Positions 44,291 to 57,180 of a stretch of DNA of 64,000 nucleotides are shown here, piece by piece. Under the pieces are notes generated by a model. It had not been told where the DNA came from. It was given only the letters and a program-made list of their open reading frames with translations, and did no database searches. Each line of letters begins with the position of its first letter. Position 1 is the first letter of the stretch. The translations under genes were made by a program, and so were the position numbers. This stretch comes from Druceiella hillmani (Eukaryota > Arthropoda > Insecta > Lepidoptera > Hepialidae), in the NCBI GenBank assembly GCA_039881145.1, contig JAYKKI010000095.1, forward strand, positions 6,128,501-6,192,500, in the 5' to 3' direction.

Positions 44291-45934
44291 CAGTCCCAAC
44301 ACTTTGCCGGTATCCTTTATAGAATTATAAAAAAAATTCTAAGTTTAAATAATTTCACTTTACAAGCACTTTTTCAATTGAAAAATTGTTTATCCAAGTT
44401 AACCAAAATGATTTCATTTGAAAGTTCTAATCAAATGTTAGTAGCTAAAATATTTTAAACCAAAATATTGAATAGTTGAAGTGGAAGTGACAATAAATAT
44501 TTTCTTTAAGATTTTGCTACATTGTAATCGAAATCTCCAGCGTCTACTTGCCAAACTTTATGTACATCGGTCTAAAGCTGTAGAAACTGTGATACAATGT
44601 CTAAAACTTTAGAACTTGTTCTATTAAGGGACCTTAAAATAGCTGACGTCTTTCGTGACGTATTTAATACCTCTAGCGCAAAGACGTTCGAACAATTTTT
44701 ATAAGCACCTCACTGACTTCATAACATCAATTTGAATATGAATATATAAGCTATCTACTTTATAAAAACCAAGGGCTTTTCCGTACTTCGAATATATCGA
44801 ACGAAGCCAGGCCCACCCCACAACCAATTGCTGCGATAAAAGCGAAGCTCCGATATGACATATAAAGTTGGAGAATAAAATGGAATTACCTCAAGTATTG
44901 AAATAAGATGTCTCAGAGAGCGGGAAGCGGCGAGTGAAGGGTAGAAACACTAAACTTTTATTCGCGGGCCTTTCACACTGTAAGGCTCGACCGACGATGT
45001 CTGCGTAGTAGCGAGTTGGTTTGAAACTACTTGTCATTTCATTGAAAATGAAGTAACCATAAAAAAGTTCTTAGATATTTTGGAGAAAATTAACGACAGT
45101 AATCAGTGAGTTAATTTTCCTAAATATGTACGTACAAACTGACGATATAATATGTTTATATTTGTATTGGCATCTGGACATGAGATAAAGTGACTCGTCG
45201 AAATTATCGAAATAAGGAAGCAGATAAAGTTTTGATAATCATAATAAGTACTAGCTTCATATCTCGACTTTACCTGGGTAAAAAAGATCAGTTTTTGCAT
45301 TTTGTCTTAATTTCTTTTTTTGAAATGTAACTTTTTTTGTAAGCGATCCTAATGTCAACTATTGGCCTCGCTAACAAACAACACAAAAAAATTGATTAAA
45401 TATGGCTTCTAGGCAAGAAAGTGAAGCCATTTTGTGGCCCTAAAATTGTTTCATCTTCCTACACGCATGCCACATCTGCTTATGACATCTGTGGCTATAT
45501 GTTTATTATTTACGTATAAATAAAACATTGAATTTCGTTTTATTAAAGGTATAAGGTCAAAGGTTAATGAAGTACCGTGTGATTTTTATGTTTATTATGT
45601 ATTTGTGGTATGATCAAAAGGGAAAAACTTTCTTACATTGAGTAACGTTAATATAATTTATAATAAATTCTCACATTTATACAATTCGTTTTGTTCACGT
45701 ATGTGTGTACATTGAACGGGTGAGGATTACAAACAAAAATCAAATTATAACCCTAAAGAAATGAAATTTCAAAACATGCGTATACTCAGTTCTAGCACAT
45801 ACCATTTGTTTTATGTAATAATTGTTTAAGATTTAATTATTAACGGTATTTTCGACGGTTTAGTTACTTGCTCTATGTTTTAATTGAGTATAACTATAAA
45901 GGTTAATCTTAAGTGAAAAAAACTGCTAAACCCG
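44291..45934. other. Stretch without recognisable gene
   Basis: 44880-45020 is GC-balanced ('cagagagcgggaagcggcga', 'tattcgcgggcctttcacac') and 44640-44680 holds 'gctgacgtctttcgtgacgt'. No gene or mobile element is recognised. Confidence 0.45.
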
Positions 45935-46985
45935 AGTAGACCTCACACTACAAGGGTTCCGTTCCCATTGACAAATTTTGTAAACATTTAAGTGTAGTTA
46001 GTATTTCTATTAAACAATTTACAAATATACATTTTTGACAGCGTAAATATATTGCCTACTACTTTCTTCACAGGCTTAAAAACTTAGGCAGATTTCAAAA
46101 ATTATAAGATCTAGGGTAAACGGTATAGTTTTCCTAAAATTTTCCAGTCAGATTTAACTAACCTTTTTTTTTAACATTTTTGAATCAGTAGTTACGGAAA
46201 TAACGGGAGGAAAACTCCATTTCCGCATATTTTTGAACCATCTTTTAAAATATGCAATTTAAAATTATGAAGAAAAATATTTTTGTATTTCTCTTAACAA
46301 GCTCTCTCAAATGATCTACTCCACGTGATATATATAAAATTACAAAAAGGAAATTTTAAATTTGTATGACTGCCCTCTATGATGATATTACCCTCTCTTA
46401 AACAAATATTTAAAAAAAACAACTTATAAATAATATGTCGGTTAGTGACATGCCAAATTTCTAGTTTTTACGTCCTATGATTTCTGAGAAAATTGGCTGT
46501 GAAAATAACAAAAAACGTAATTGTATTGGCCACTATATATTACAGGCTTAAAAACATAGTACATATTTTAAAAATTATGACATCTAGAACATCACTATAT
46601 TTTTCCTAAAATCTTTGCGTGCTTCTAAAAGTTTATGTTTTTTTTTCATAATTTTAGGTTGAGTAGTTTCGGAAATAAACAAGGGGAACATACTTTTTTG
46701 CTTATTTTTCAGTATACGTCTGAAGATATAATACCTAAAATTAGGAAAAAATATTTTTGAGACCCTTACAACTAGTCCTTTAAAACGATATCGTGTATTA
46801 TATATGGAACTATACAAATTTCACCCCATTCCCAAATTTTCTGAATAAATATTTTTGAGCTTCATCTATTAAAATATATGCGGATTAATATGTTCTATTG
46901 TTATGACAATGACTGATGGATGCACAGGCAAATGAGTGATCTTATAAAGATTCCGTTTTCCCTTTTGAGGTACCGAACCCTAAAA
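45935..46985 (-). repeat. Family-1 dispersed repeat, internally doubled (~1.05 kb)
   Basis: Left end 'ctcacactacaagggttccg'; right end 'ttccgttttcccttttgagg', 'taccgaaccctaaaaaaa'. The internal module ('cacaggcttaaaaacttagg', 'aaattataagatctaggg', 'tcagtagttacggaaataac') at about 46065-46330 recurs at about 46540-46780 ('tacaggcttaaaaacatagt', 'ttgagtagtttcggaaataa'). Two elements share one pair of outer ends. Confidence 0.75.
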
Positions 46986-47449
46986 AAATCTATAATTTTA
47001 GTGATATTCAGGCTGCAACAAAAAACGTGCCTTATTCATAGAGATCGATTCTATGCATCAAACTGAGTATATCCAAAACCTGTTTATAGAGAAATTTATA
47101 CTTTTGTTTGTTGAAATCACAATTTTACCGTAAATGGCTGAGATTTTATAAAGTCGCTTAATTATTCTATTCAGTTTGATGCACCGAATCAATTATATAA
47201 ATAATAGAAACTCTCTTTGTTACTAACTCTCGCTTACAAACTCTTTCAAACACTGCCTAGATTTAGCTATAACGGTTTAGTTAGATTATCTAAAACTACT
47301 CCGTTCACTTAAATCGTCGTTAGTCATTACTCACATGTTTCCTAAAAAGATATTATATAATCTGTATCCATCTGAATTCCATAAATTACACGATGATGAT
47401 TTTTTCATATTAGTCGGATAAGCGCTTTTTGTGCCAAATCTTACAGGAC
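46986..47449. repeat. Stretch with a ~140-bp inverted-repeat element
   Basis: tgcatcaaactga (47054-47066) and tcagtttgatgca (47171-47183) are perfect 13-bp inverted repeats. Outer 'gattc' and 'gaatc' extend the match to about 20 bp with gaps. A MITE-like piece at about 47047-47190 is possible. The rest is unremarkable. Confidence 0.5.
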
Positions 47450-48069
47450 AAAACATTCCTGGACTTAAAATTTGCGTGATATCGCAATACATAAAACACA
47501 TAATTCTAATATTTTATAACTTTTATCGAGGTTATTAAACTATTAACATTCCAATAATAAAGAAAATTAAATTTTTAGCTACAACGATAAAATTCGTCAA
47601 CTAATCAATTAAAAAATTGAGGATCTCTGTATAACATTAGTATGATATGATATAATACATAAAACATAAAATTACCTTATTTTGTAACTATTGTCGACGT
47701 TATTAATATTTTAATATTCCACTTATAAAGAACTTCAAATTTTTAGTTACAATAAAATTAGTCAACTAACCGCCGAAGAAAGAAATGCTCTCTATATAAA
47801 ATTAGTGTGATATGATATAATACATAAAACCCAAAATTGCCTTATTTTGTAACTATTATAGATGTTATTAAAATCTTAACATTCCTTTGACAAAGGAATT
47901 CGAATGTTTCAATCTAATGACGAAATTTCTCAAAAGGAAATGTTCGCTATATAAAATTAGTAAGATTGATAACTCATAAAGCAAGATATTCTCTTATTAA
48001 CACTGTAAATTACTAACTAACTCTGTAATGAAATCTACGAAATTAAATGTCATGCACTTTTAATTGTTA

Positions 48070-48605
48070 CATAATCGAAACTTGACAATTAGCAAGTTTC
48101 ATGATGATATAACACTGATGATACAAAATGTTATTCCGTTATCAAGTTTAGTGTCCAACTTCCGGTTATATTCCATTGAATCAGCCATCGGACTGATTCA
48201 ATGAAATAGAATCGGAGGCCCGATCAAGGAATTGGTTGTTTCAAGCTTACTGGAAAAACGCCTTACAATATTGGCAGAGATGGAGAGGATGCATGGTCCA
48301 TCACCCACAAGCGCAGAATGAAGAAAAGACACTTCAATCTAATAATATAATTGTGTTGTGCTAATTTGAATTCTGTACAACTGTTAATATTTATAAGAGT
48401 AGTTTTAAATATGTTATAAAGCAAGTCTCATTTAATATAAATCTTTTATGTGAGACGGAAAAAAAAGCTAAAAATAAATAAACTGCTTAAAAAACTAAAA
48501 AAAAACTTTCATAAATACTGCACCAGAAAGTAAAAAAAATGATTATCCCGCCTGTTTTGACTGTGTACTCTGTAATGATTTTAGTATAAGCCGTAAGTAA
48601 TAAAT
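48070..48605. other. Non-satellite DNA interrupting the 166-bp array
   Basis: Contains a perfect 11-bp inverted repeat cattgaatcag (48174-48184) / ctgattcaatg (48193-48203) and a GC-richer strip, 'ggcagagatggagaggatgc', 'atggtccatcacccacaagc', 'gcagaatgaagaaaagacac', then AT-rich DNA. It resembles part of an old retroposon, but I cannot name a family and see no target duplication. Confidence 0.5.
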
Positions 48606-49908
48606 GTTCTCTATACATTGTGACAATACTTAAAGGTATGATATAATATATCAAAACATGACATGCCTTATTCTACAACTGTCACAGAGGTTATTAAAAC
48701 TTTAATATTCTAATGATAAAGGAACTCGAATATTTACTTATAAAGATAAAATTTGTCACCTAGCAGATGAACGAGGAAATATTCTATTTATAAAATTAGT
48801 ATGATAATATAATATATAAAAACGTGACATCCCTTATTCTACAACAATAACCGAGGTTAATAAAACTTTAATATTTAATGATAAAGGTACTCGAATATTT
48901 ACTTATAACGATAAAATTCGTCACCTAGCCGATGAACAATGAAATGTCTATATATAAAATTAGTATGATATTATAATATATAAAAACATGACATCCCTTA
49001 TTCTACAACTGTCACCGAGGTTATTAAAACTTTAATATTCTAATGATAAAGGAACTCGAATATTTACTTGTAACAATAAAATTTGTCACCTAGCAGATGA
49101 ACAATGAAATGTTCTATATATAAAATTAGTATGATATTATAATATATAAAAACATGCCATTCCCTTATTCTACAACTATCACTGAGGTTATTATAATCTT
49201 AACATTCCGATGGTAAAGTAACTCGAATATTTACTTGTAACAATAAAATTTGTCACCTAGCAGATGAACAACGAAATGTTCTATTTATGAAACTAGTATG
49301 ATATTATAATATATAAAAACATGACATTCCCTTATTCTACAACTACCACCGAGGTTATTAAAACTTTAATATTCTAATGATAAAGGAACTCGAATATTTA
49401 CTTATAAAGATAAAATTCGTCACCTAGCAGATGAACGAGGAAATGTTATATTTATAAAATTAGTATGATATTATAATATATAAAAACATGACATTCCCTT
49501 ATTCTACAACTATCGCCGAGATTATTAAAACTTTAATATTCTAATGATACGAATATTTACTTATAACGATAAAATTCGTCACCTAGCCGATGAACAATGA
49601 AATGTTCTATATATAAAATTAGTATGATATCATAATATATAAAACATGGCATTCCCTTATTCTATAACTATCACCGAGGTTATTATAACCTTAACATTCC
49701 GATGATAAAGGAACTCGAATATTTACTTATAACGATAAAATTTGTCACCTAGCCGATGAACAATGAAATGTTCTATATATAAAATTAGTATGATATTATA
49801 ATATATAAAACATGGCATTCCCTTATTCTATAACTATCACCGAGGTTATTATAACCTTAACATTCCGATGATAAAGGAACTCGAATATTTACTTATAACG
49901 ATAAAATT

Positions 49909-51226
49909 CGTCACCTAGCCGATGAACAATGAAATGTTCTATATATAAAATTAGTATGATATTATAATATATAAAACATGGCATTCCCTTATTCTATAAC
50001 TATCACCGAGGTTATTATAACCTTAACATTCCGATGATAAAGGAACTCGAATATTTACTTATAACGATAAAATTCGTCACCTAGCCGATGAACAATGAAA
50101 TGTTCTATATATAAAATTAGTATGATATTATAATATATAAAACATGGCATTCCCTTATTCTATAACTATCACCGAGGTTATTATAACCTTAACATTCCGA
50201 TGATAAAGGAACTCGAATATTTACTTATAACGATAAAATTTGTCACCTAGCAGATGAACAATGAAATGTTCTATATATAAAATTAGTATGATATTATAAT
50301 ATATAAAAACATGACATTCCCTTATTCTATCACCGAGGTTATTATAACCTTAACATTCCGATGATAAAGGAACTCGAATATTTACTTGTAACAATAAAAT
50401 TTGTCACCTAGCAGATGAACAACAAAATGTTCTATTTATAAAATTAGTATGATATTATAATATATAAAACATGGCATTCCCTTATTCTATAACTATCACC
50501 GAGGTTATTATAACCTTAACATTCCGATGATAAAGGAACTCGAATATTTACTTATAACGATAAAATTCGTCACCTAGCCGATGAACAATGAAATGTTCTA
50601 TATATAAAATTAGTATGATATTATAATATATAAAACATGGCATTCCCTTATTCTATAACTATCACCGAGGTTATTATAACCTTAACATTCCGATGATAAA
50701 GGAACTCGAATATTTACTTATAACGATAAAATTCGTCACCTAGCCGATGAACAATGAAATGTTCTATATATAAAATTAGTATGATATTATAATATATAAA
50801 ACATGGCATTCCCTTATTCTATAACTATCACCGAGGTTATTATAACCTTAACATTCCGATGATAAAGGAACTCGAATATTTACTTATAACGATAAAATTT
50901 GTCACCTAGCAGATGAACAATGAAATGTTCTATATATAAAATTAGTATGATATTATAATATATAAAAACATGACATTCCCTTATTCTATCACCGAGGTTA
51001 TTATAACCTTAACATTCCGATGATAAAGGAACTCGAATATTTACTTGTAACAATACAATTTGTCACCTAGCAGATGAACAACAAAATGTTCTATTTATAA
51101 AATTAGTATGATATTATAATATTTAAAAACATGACATTCCCTTATTCTATCACCGAGGTTATTATAACCTTAACATTCCGATGATAAAGGAACTCGAATA
51201 TTTACTTATAACGATAAAATTTGTCA
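49909..51226. repeat. 659-bp four-unit higher-order repeat, two copies
   Basis: 'cgtcacctag' of unit A at 49909 recurs at 50568. The B unit start (tgtcacctagcagatgaaca) is at 50241 and 50900, and the C unit start at 50402 and 51061. All three shifts equal 659 bp. The copies are almost identical (one visible change is 'acaataaaa' to 'acaatacaa' near 50393/51052). Unit types within a copy differ much more, which defines a higher-order repeat. Confidence 0.93.
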
Positions 51227-51579
51227 CCTAGCAGATGAACAATGAAATGTTCTATATGTAAAATTAATATGATATTATAATATATAAAAACATGACATTC
51301 CCTTATTCTATCACCGAGGTTATTATAACCTTAACATTCCGATGATAAAGGAACTCGAATATTTACTTATAACCATAAAATTCCTCACCTAGCCGACGAA
51401 GAAGAAAATGTTCTCCATATAAAGTTAGTACGTGATAATTTGTTACAATACGGCATTCCCTTATTTTATAACTAATAATAATAACCTTCCACTGATAAGG
51501 AACGTTTAGATATAACGAATGAAATATAAGGAATGTTTAGATATAACGATAAAATTCGTCTTGTAACAGACGAAGGAAA

Positions 51580-52060
51580 TGACGTCACGAGCAAATATTC
51601 ATTTACATACAGAATGTGAAACACAGCTCCGCCTCGAAATCGCAATCGAATTTATTCCATTGCCTGTTCTCAAATGGAACAGTCCCTACATTTTATCGGT
51701 TCAATTTTAATACAATAGAAGTAAAACACACTCACAATCGAAACGATTATAGGAAGCGGACGAGCGGCCCGATTATTAACGGGACCCACATCCGTTCCGG
51801 AATGTTTTCAAAGTTTATATATTGAATTTTTATGATTCAATAAATTTGAATGACCGCGATGCTGTTTTTAGAGAACGGGCGTCTTTGCAGCTCGGTTGAA
51901 AGTTTCCAAAATCGTGCCACGCAACGCGTTCTCGAATAGGCGCTTTTATTTATAAAATCGATTTATTGTAATTAATTATTTAATTTATTACAATCGGTTT
52001 ATTTTATGGGTTAATCGAGCCGATGACCTGAGTGAGATGAGACAAAATAATTTGACGTTG
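51580..52060. other. GC-balanced unique block with AT-hook/homeodomain-type sites
   Basis: Contains 'aatgacgtcacgagcaaata' (a CRE-like tgacgtca), 'gaagcggacgagcggcccga', 'cacatccgttccggaatgtt' and 'cgtgccacgcaacgcgttct'. An AT-rich inverted pair attgtaat/attacaat sits around 51967-51998 with TAATTA words. A 69-codon frame (51616-51825) has no recognised motif. Candidate enhancer-like DNA immediately right of the satellite. Confidence 0.4.
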
Positions 52061-52264
52061 ATTTTAATAACGTACGGTTCTAAATTATTATTTATAACGG
52101 GACTCTAATATCACTTTATCTACATCTTTTTTTAATAGGAAAAGCTCTATATGATAACTTAAATTATTATTTTTAGCTAAAGTGTGTATAATATTTACCA
52201 TAGGCAAAACTAAGAATGTGACATTAATATGACTTTTAATACATCAATCTGACGTATAAATAGA
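52061..52264. other. Short stretch without recognisable gene
   Basis: Nothing recognised. Confidence 0.4.
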
Positions 52265-53645
52265 AATAACCTGGCAAGTAAACTCGCACTACAAGAGTTC
52301 TATACACATTTAGGCATTAACTTTTAAGGGTACTCAATATGTATATTAAGTTATTTACAAATAATCATTTTTCACAACGTTGATATCTTTCACAGGCGTT
52401 AAAAATGTATGCATATTTCGAAATTTATGAGATCTAGGATAAATGCTATAATTTTCCTCCAAACTTTACGTAGGTTTCACAAAACCTAATTTTTCATAAT
52501 TTGAGGTTGAGGAGTATCGAAAATAAGGAGTAACATATATGTTTGCTTATCTTTCAGCATATCTTGGAAAGTATATTATCTAAAATTATAAAAGTAATGA
52601 TATATCACTCTATACATAGAATTAAGAATAAACTTTTGAGTACTTACTTTGTTTGCACAAAAATTTCCATACAACATTTTTATGAACGTTAGCTGCGATA
52701 TATTGTCTTGGTTAAAATCTTTTGTTACTGTGTGAAATTTACGTCACTCTGTACATAGAGTTAAGAAAACAATTTCCAGTTCTTACTCGCTCAAAAATTT
52801 ATATACAAATTTTTATGTCAGCTGCGATATACTGTACGGGTTAGCATCTTTTATTACTGTCTCAAATTAATGTCACTCTATACACAGAGTTAAGAAAACA
52901 ATTTTGAGTTCTTACTCGCTCAAAAATTTGTATACAAATTTTTATGAGTGTCAACTGCGATATACTGTACGGGTTAATATCTTTTATTACTGTGTTAAAT
53001 TTATGTCACTCTATACATAGAGTTAAGAAATCAATTTCGAGTACTTACTTTGCTCGCCCAAAAATTTTTGTACAAAATGTTTGTGAGTGTTAGCTGCGAT
53101 GTACTGTGGGGGTTAACATCTTTTATTACTGTGTCAAATTTATGTTATTCTATACTTAGAGTTAAGAAAAAAATGTTGTGTGTTTACTTTGGTCGCCCAA
53201 AAATTTCTACACGAAATTTTTATGAGTGTTAACTGCGATATGCTGTGCGGGTTAATATCTTTAATACTGTATCAAATTTATGTCACTCTATTCATAGAGT
53301 TAAGAAAACAATTTCGAGTACTTACTTTGCTCGCCCAAAAATTACTGTACAAAAATTTTATGAGTGTTAGCTGCGATGTACTGTGCGGGTTAATATCTTT
53401 TAATACTGTGTCATATTTATATTACCCTATACATCGAGTTAAGAAAACAATTTTGAATACTCAATCGCCCAAAAATTTGTACACAAAATTGTTATGAATG
53501 TTAGCTGCGATAAACCGTGTGGATTAATATATTTTATTACCGTGTCAAATTTCAAGTCATTGACGTCTCAAGACTTAGACGTCTAGCGATTTTAAATAAT
53601 AACGGTTTTGCAGACAGACAGGCAAATGAGTGAAATCTTATAAAA
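52265..53645 (-). repeat. Family-1 dispersed repeat expanded by a 135-bp internal array
   Basis: Left end 'gtaaactcgcactacaagag', 'ttctatacacatttaggcat'; right part 'agacagacaggcaaatgagt', 'gaaatcttataaaatttcc'. Between them lie family blocks (52380-52600) and seven tandem units starting 'tcactctatacatagagtta' at 52605, 52744, 52873, 53006, 53145, 53283 and 53423 (steps 129-140). The 60- and 105-codon plus frames here are successive units read in one frame (SVSCDVLCGLISF repeated), not genes. Confidence 0.88.
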
Positions 53646-54462
53646 TTTCCAATTCTTCAATAATTTTATCTGAATTACGCTTATTTACCACTTCCTCGAC
53701 CCAATTAGATATCGCTTTATATTCTATTTTATCACATAAGAAACCCTTATTTCATCCATATCCGTTCATTACCCTTCTACCCTTCGAAAAGGTTTCACCA
53801 TAGGGACGTCTTTCTCACACGTAGGGTTATATAGCTAAATAAATCAAGTTAGTACAGGACTTTGTCCTTGAAGTACATGAGTTCATGACAGTAATCTCGC
53901 TCAAGGTAAACGACCAATCAAGCCGTCAACGTCCTCGAAATATTCGGGTTCAAACGTTCCTCTATAAATATACATCAATCAATATTAGTATGCTCAGTTA
54001 AATCGCATACTTTGAATACTAATTAAACCTTTACAAAAATACCTGTTGTATGCAAATATTTCATCGCGTGAGCGAACAAACTCTGAGTAAACAGCCCAAC
54101 CTTCGCGCCGATTGAACCTGCGACCGCCAGCCGCAGAAACGGTGTCACAACCGTTTGAATGCTAACGTAATTACATATTTAATTCTAAACTGAATTAGTC
54201 ATGCAGCAAAAATTTAAATTGGTAATTTAGGCGGGCGGTTTGACCTTTACCACCTCGTCGCCCCGCTTAATGTAACAGAGTTCCTTTAATTGTAGACGTC
54301 AAAAATTACTAAATTAACCTAATTATGAGTACGCTTTTCTACCTGTTAATTTTGCGTTAAATATTATTGTGGTCGACTGGATTAAGCATATGTATCGAAT
54401 ATGTGGACTATTTACATCGAGTACCTTGTTTACCCATGTCAGTATGCTTCTAATTACTTGAG

Positions 54463-54464
<2 letters not shown>
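53646..54464. other. Unique stretch with a GC-balanced core (54055-54330)
   Basis: Core words 'aaccttcgcgccgattgaac', 'ctgcgaccgccagccgcaga' and 'cacctcgtcgccccgcttaa'. 'gtttgacctttacc' contains a nuclear-receptor-type half site (AAAGGTCA on the minus strand). No frame is recognised. Candidate regulatory DNA. Confidence 0.35.

Positions 54465-54514
<50 letters not shown>
54465..54514. repeat. (TA)n microsatellite
   Basis: Fifty bases of alternating T and A. Confidence 0.95.
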
Positions 54515-54517
<3 letters not shown>

Positions 54518-55689
54518 CGTTATGCCACTTATTGATACGTTGCACTATTAAAATTTTATCATTAAATAAAAAGGGCTAGTTTTATCATACAGAAATAACG
54601 TTATCATATATTAGATTAAAAGTAATCATGTGCTATGTCCTATGCTTGAATCATGTGCTATATCTGCGCTAAGTTTTAAGAGCATATTGTTTATGCGTGA
54701 TTGAGTAACAACGTAGACTTTTCTTAATGTTTATGTTCAACGTGCTTAAAACCGCTGATAGTAGATAGCATTTACATTACCCCACCATACGAAATTTGGG
54801 TACGCATGCTAAATTTGACTGGGAAACGAAAAGAATAAGAAATGTTACTAAGGTAGTGGTGATGCGTTGCTTGGTTGCAGAGTTATTAGACAAAATACAT
54901 CCAAATTTCGTAATTGCGATATCGGTGGTAGACGACATCAGCCACATTACACCACATAAGGTACACCTTTAAAGGTAAAGTTAGACTAAAAATATTCACA
55001 TGTTGTTAAACAAATCTATAATACGACTTTTTCCAAGCAACAGAGTAACCGAAAAGAAACTGATTTAACTCCAAGCTAATTTGCACTTAAAAAAGTTTAT
55101 TAGAAATATATTTTAGATATATTTTAGAATAGATTATTTAAATCCCGTCATTACTAAGCGAACAAAGCTTATTCTACAAAGCACCATTTCGTAATAAATG
55201 TTTTAAATAATAATAAAATTATTTTTAAAAAGTTTCTGAAAAAAAAATTATTTCAATAATTATTGGCTATCACTGAATATAAATGAAGTTTATTACCTTA
55301 TACTTTTGCTTGTTCTTCGATTTGTAATTTATTAAGTTAGAATAAAACCCTAGTATCTTAAAGAACTTCGCAACTTTGAACCTTCAAGTCAGACGAGAAT
55401 TGCTTTTGATCATGCATTCTTTTTAAATTATTAAATCATTACGTTGATAAACCCTCAATCTTGAGCTTATTGGCCCTTTATGCTAATGGCTGCTAAATGA
55501 GAGGACGTTCATTGTTTATTTCACCCGCCTAGAGCACGCACGAATATTCTACAGCGTTCACCTGTCTTATCGACACACACATTGTTTAACACAATATCGT
55601 GAAATGCACCCAGTCTAAGGAAATGGGGTCATCGATTTGCTTGTAGTTAACGACTAATTGCTAGACAATATTTCTCCAAATTGTTATGT
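54515..55689. other. AT-rich stretch without recognisable gene
   Basis: Nothing recognised over about 1.2 kb; only a short local duplication 'aatcatgtgctatgtcct' / 'aatcatgtgctatatctg' (54626, 54649). Confidence 0.5.
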
Positions 55690-55838
55690 ATTTGAATTGT
55701 ATTGAATTGCTCTGTGAGTGCAATATCTTATTCATTACTGTTTTATAATCTTTTGTCATATGTTATTCCATATGCCCAGCGCTTTGGGAAAATCTGTAAG
55801 TTGGACATGGGATTTCCAATAAATAAATAAATAAACAA
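55690..55838 (+). mobile_element. Retroposon 3' end with (AATA)n tail
   Basis: 'cccagcgctttgggaaaatc', 'tgtaagttggacatgggatt' and 'tccaataaataaataaataa' form the 3' end of a LINE- or SINE-type insertion; the same ending is familiar from lepidopteran retroposons. The 5' boundary is uncertain. Right after the tail comes a hairpin aagttagtgt-ctaac-acactaactt (55838-55862). Confidence 0.65.
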
Positions 55839-55862
55839 GTTAGTGTCTAACACACTAACTTA

Positions 55863-56689
55863 TTTATTAAATAATATAATTTAAGAAAAAGAACGTGCTA
55901 AAACTACATAAAATTATGACAAGAATATATCGAAAGAATAACAACTATGGCGAATAAATAAGAATAACATATGAGGTCCTTCAATTTTACGTAAATACAA
56001 TAACCAATCAGTTTAGTAGAGAGTTAGATGTAATGCAATAAAGTAAATAAAAAAAAGGAAAGCCGGAGAAACTTTTCCAAACTTCTTTTAGAAAAAAAAT
56101 GTCTACTAAAATATCTCTTTACTTTGTTAATCTGATCACATTTGTTATTATTTGGAATCGTACAAACGATATAATCGTAACTGAGAAAATATGGATTGAA
56201 TCCCGTATAAAGAAGAAAAGTACTTGATAAGTGAGACTTTTTTGTCATTGTAGTGTAAAATTGTGTGTTAAGAAATGAGACCGCAGAGGAAAGTGAAATA
56301 CATATGTTGTGGTGAATAGTCAGAATGAATAGCAGCTTCAATGAATACCAGTACAGTCCTGGCATTCCAATATAAAAGTATACTTTCATACGAACTTAGC
56401 GAACTGGCGTACAACGCCAACTTCATTGTAGTTTAATTTCAAACAACGCCAACTTCATTGTGTTCTAACTTTACTGAAGTTTCTTCTTGTCAAAATGTAT
56501 TCAAAATTGCTCAAATATAAATGGTGTTCATCGAGGCTTGTGTTTTTACCGCTGAATTTGTTTTTACGTTTTGATATATTTGCTTTACTATGATTTCATC
56601 TTTATGTCTATTTTTGTATTATCATCTATTTTTATTGGATTTAATTTCCAATTCTATTTTAAAATCGTGAAATATGTTTCTTATATTTA
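55863..56689. other. Stretch without recognisable gene
   Basis: It holds the longest frame of the window (121 codons, minus, 56024-56389), whose residues (Phe, Tyr, Leu, Ser, Lys) fit chance in AT-rich DNA and show no motif. 'caacgccaacttcattgt' is present twice, 34 bp apart (about 56413 and 56447). Confidence 0.5.
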
Positions 56690-57180
56690 GGGTTCCTTTA
56701 AAATGAAAAAAAAAACGGAATCCTTATAGAATTACTTGTTTCTCCTTCCTTCCGTTTGTTTGTCTGCCCTTTTTCTTAGAAAGGGGTTGAGATATTACGT
56801 TGGGTCATGCAACAAAAATATGTAGCCTTTTATTTCTAATTTTTTTTATTCATGCTCAATGATCATCAAAATCTATAGGGTACTTTTGGCCGACCTATAA
56901 TTTAAAAAGTCAGCATAATAGGAGGTCTTTCAGCTTAAGTAAAAAAAAATACAATTGTTTTTAGTTCTATGTGTAATTATTAAACTTTATAATTATTTTG
57001 CTTTTACGTTTGTGAAGATATGTTAGGTATACTACCTTTACAAACTATACAATTGGATAAAATTGGATTAATTTGTGTAAAAAGTTTAATTAGAGATTCT
57101 ATGTACTCTTAATATTAAAATAGTGCAAGGACTCGAAACTCGTAACGTGAGTTTTACTCGTGTTTGACAGATTCTGTCTT
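56690..57180 (+). repeat. Family-1 dispersed repeat, near full length, forward
   Basis: Starts 'tatttagggttcctttaaaa', 'aacggaatccttatagaatt', 'ttccttccgtttgtttgtct' and 'aggggttgagatatta'; ends 'aggactcgaaactcgtaacg' and 'tgagttttactcgtgtttga'. At about 490 bp it has both family termini. Confidence 0.75.

Larger units (their letters stand above)
47450..51560. repeat. 166-bp satellite array with higher-order structure, largest array in the window
   Basis: Landmarks 'gatgaacaatgaaatgttct', 'attagtatgatattataata', 'ggcattcccttattctataa' and 'aaggaactcgaatatttact' recur roughly every 160-166 bp. 47450-48070 holds about four old, diverged units; 48610-51430 about 18 better preserved ones; 51430-51560 a decayed end. 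Insert-like DNA at 48070-48605 splits the array. Units form types: A (ccgatgaacaatg, catggcattc), B (cagatgaacaatg, with 'aactat' deleted before 'caccgagg') and C (gatgaacaacaaaatg, atttataaa). The order A-A-B-C occurs twice. Confidence 0.96.

Noticed and set aside
53050..53497. Overlapping 60- and 105-codon plus frames with repeated SVSCDVLCGLISF
   Set aside because: They are translations of the 135-bp tandem array whose period is close to a multiple of three; the frame is lost where unit length changes.
56024..56389. 121-codon open frame on the minus strand, longest in the window
   Set aside because: Residue content (Phe, Leu, Tyr, Ser, Lys, Ile) matches random translation of AT-rich DNA, no domain motif or splice context is visible, and the length is within chance for 64 kb of both strands.
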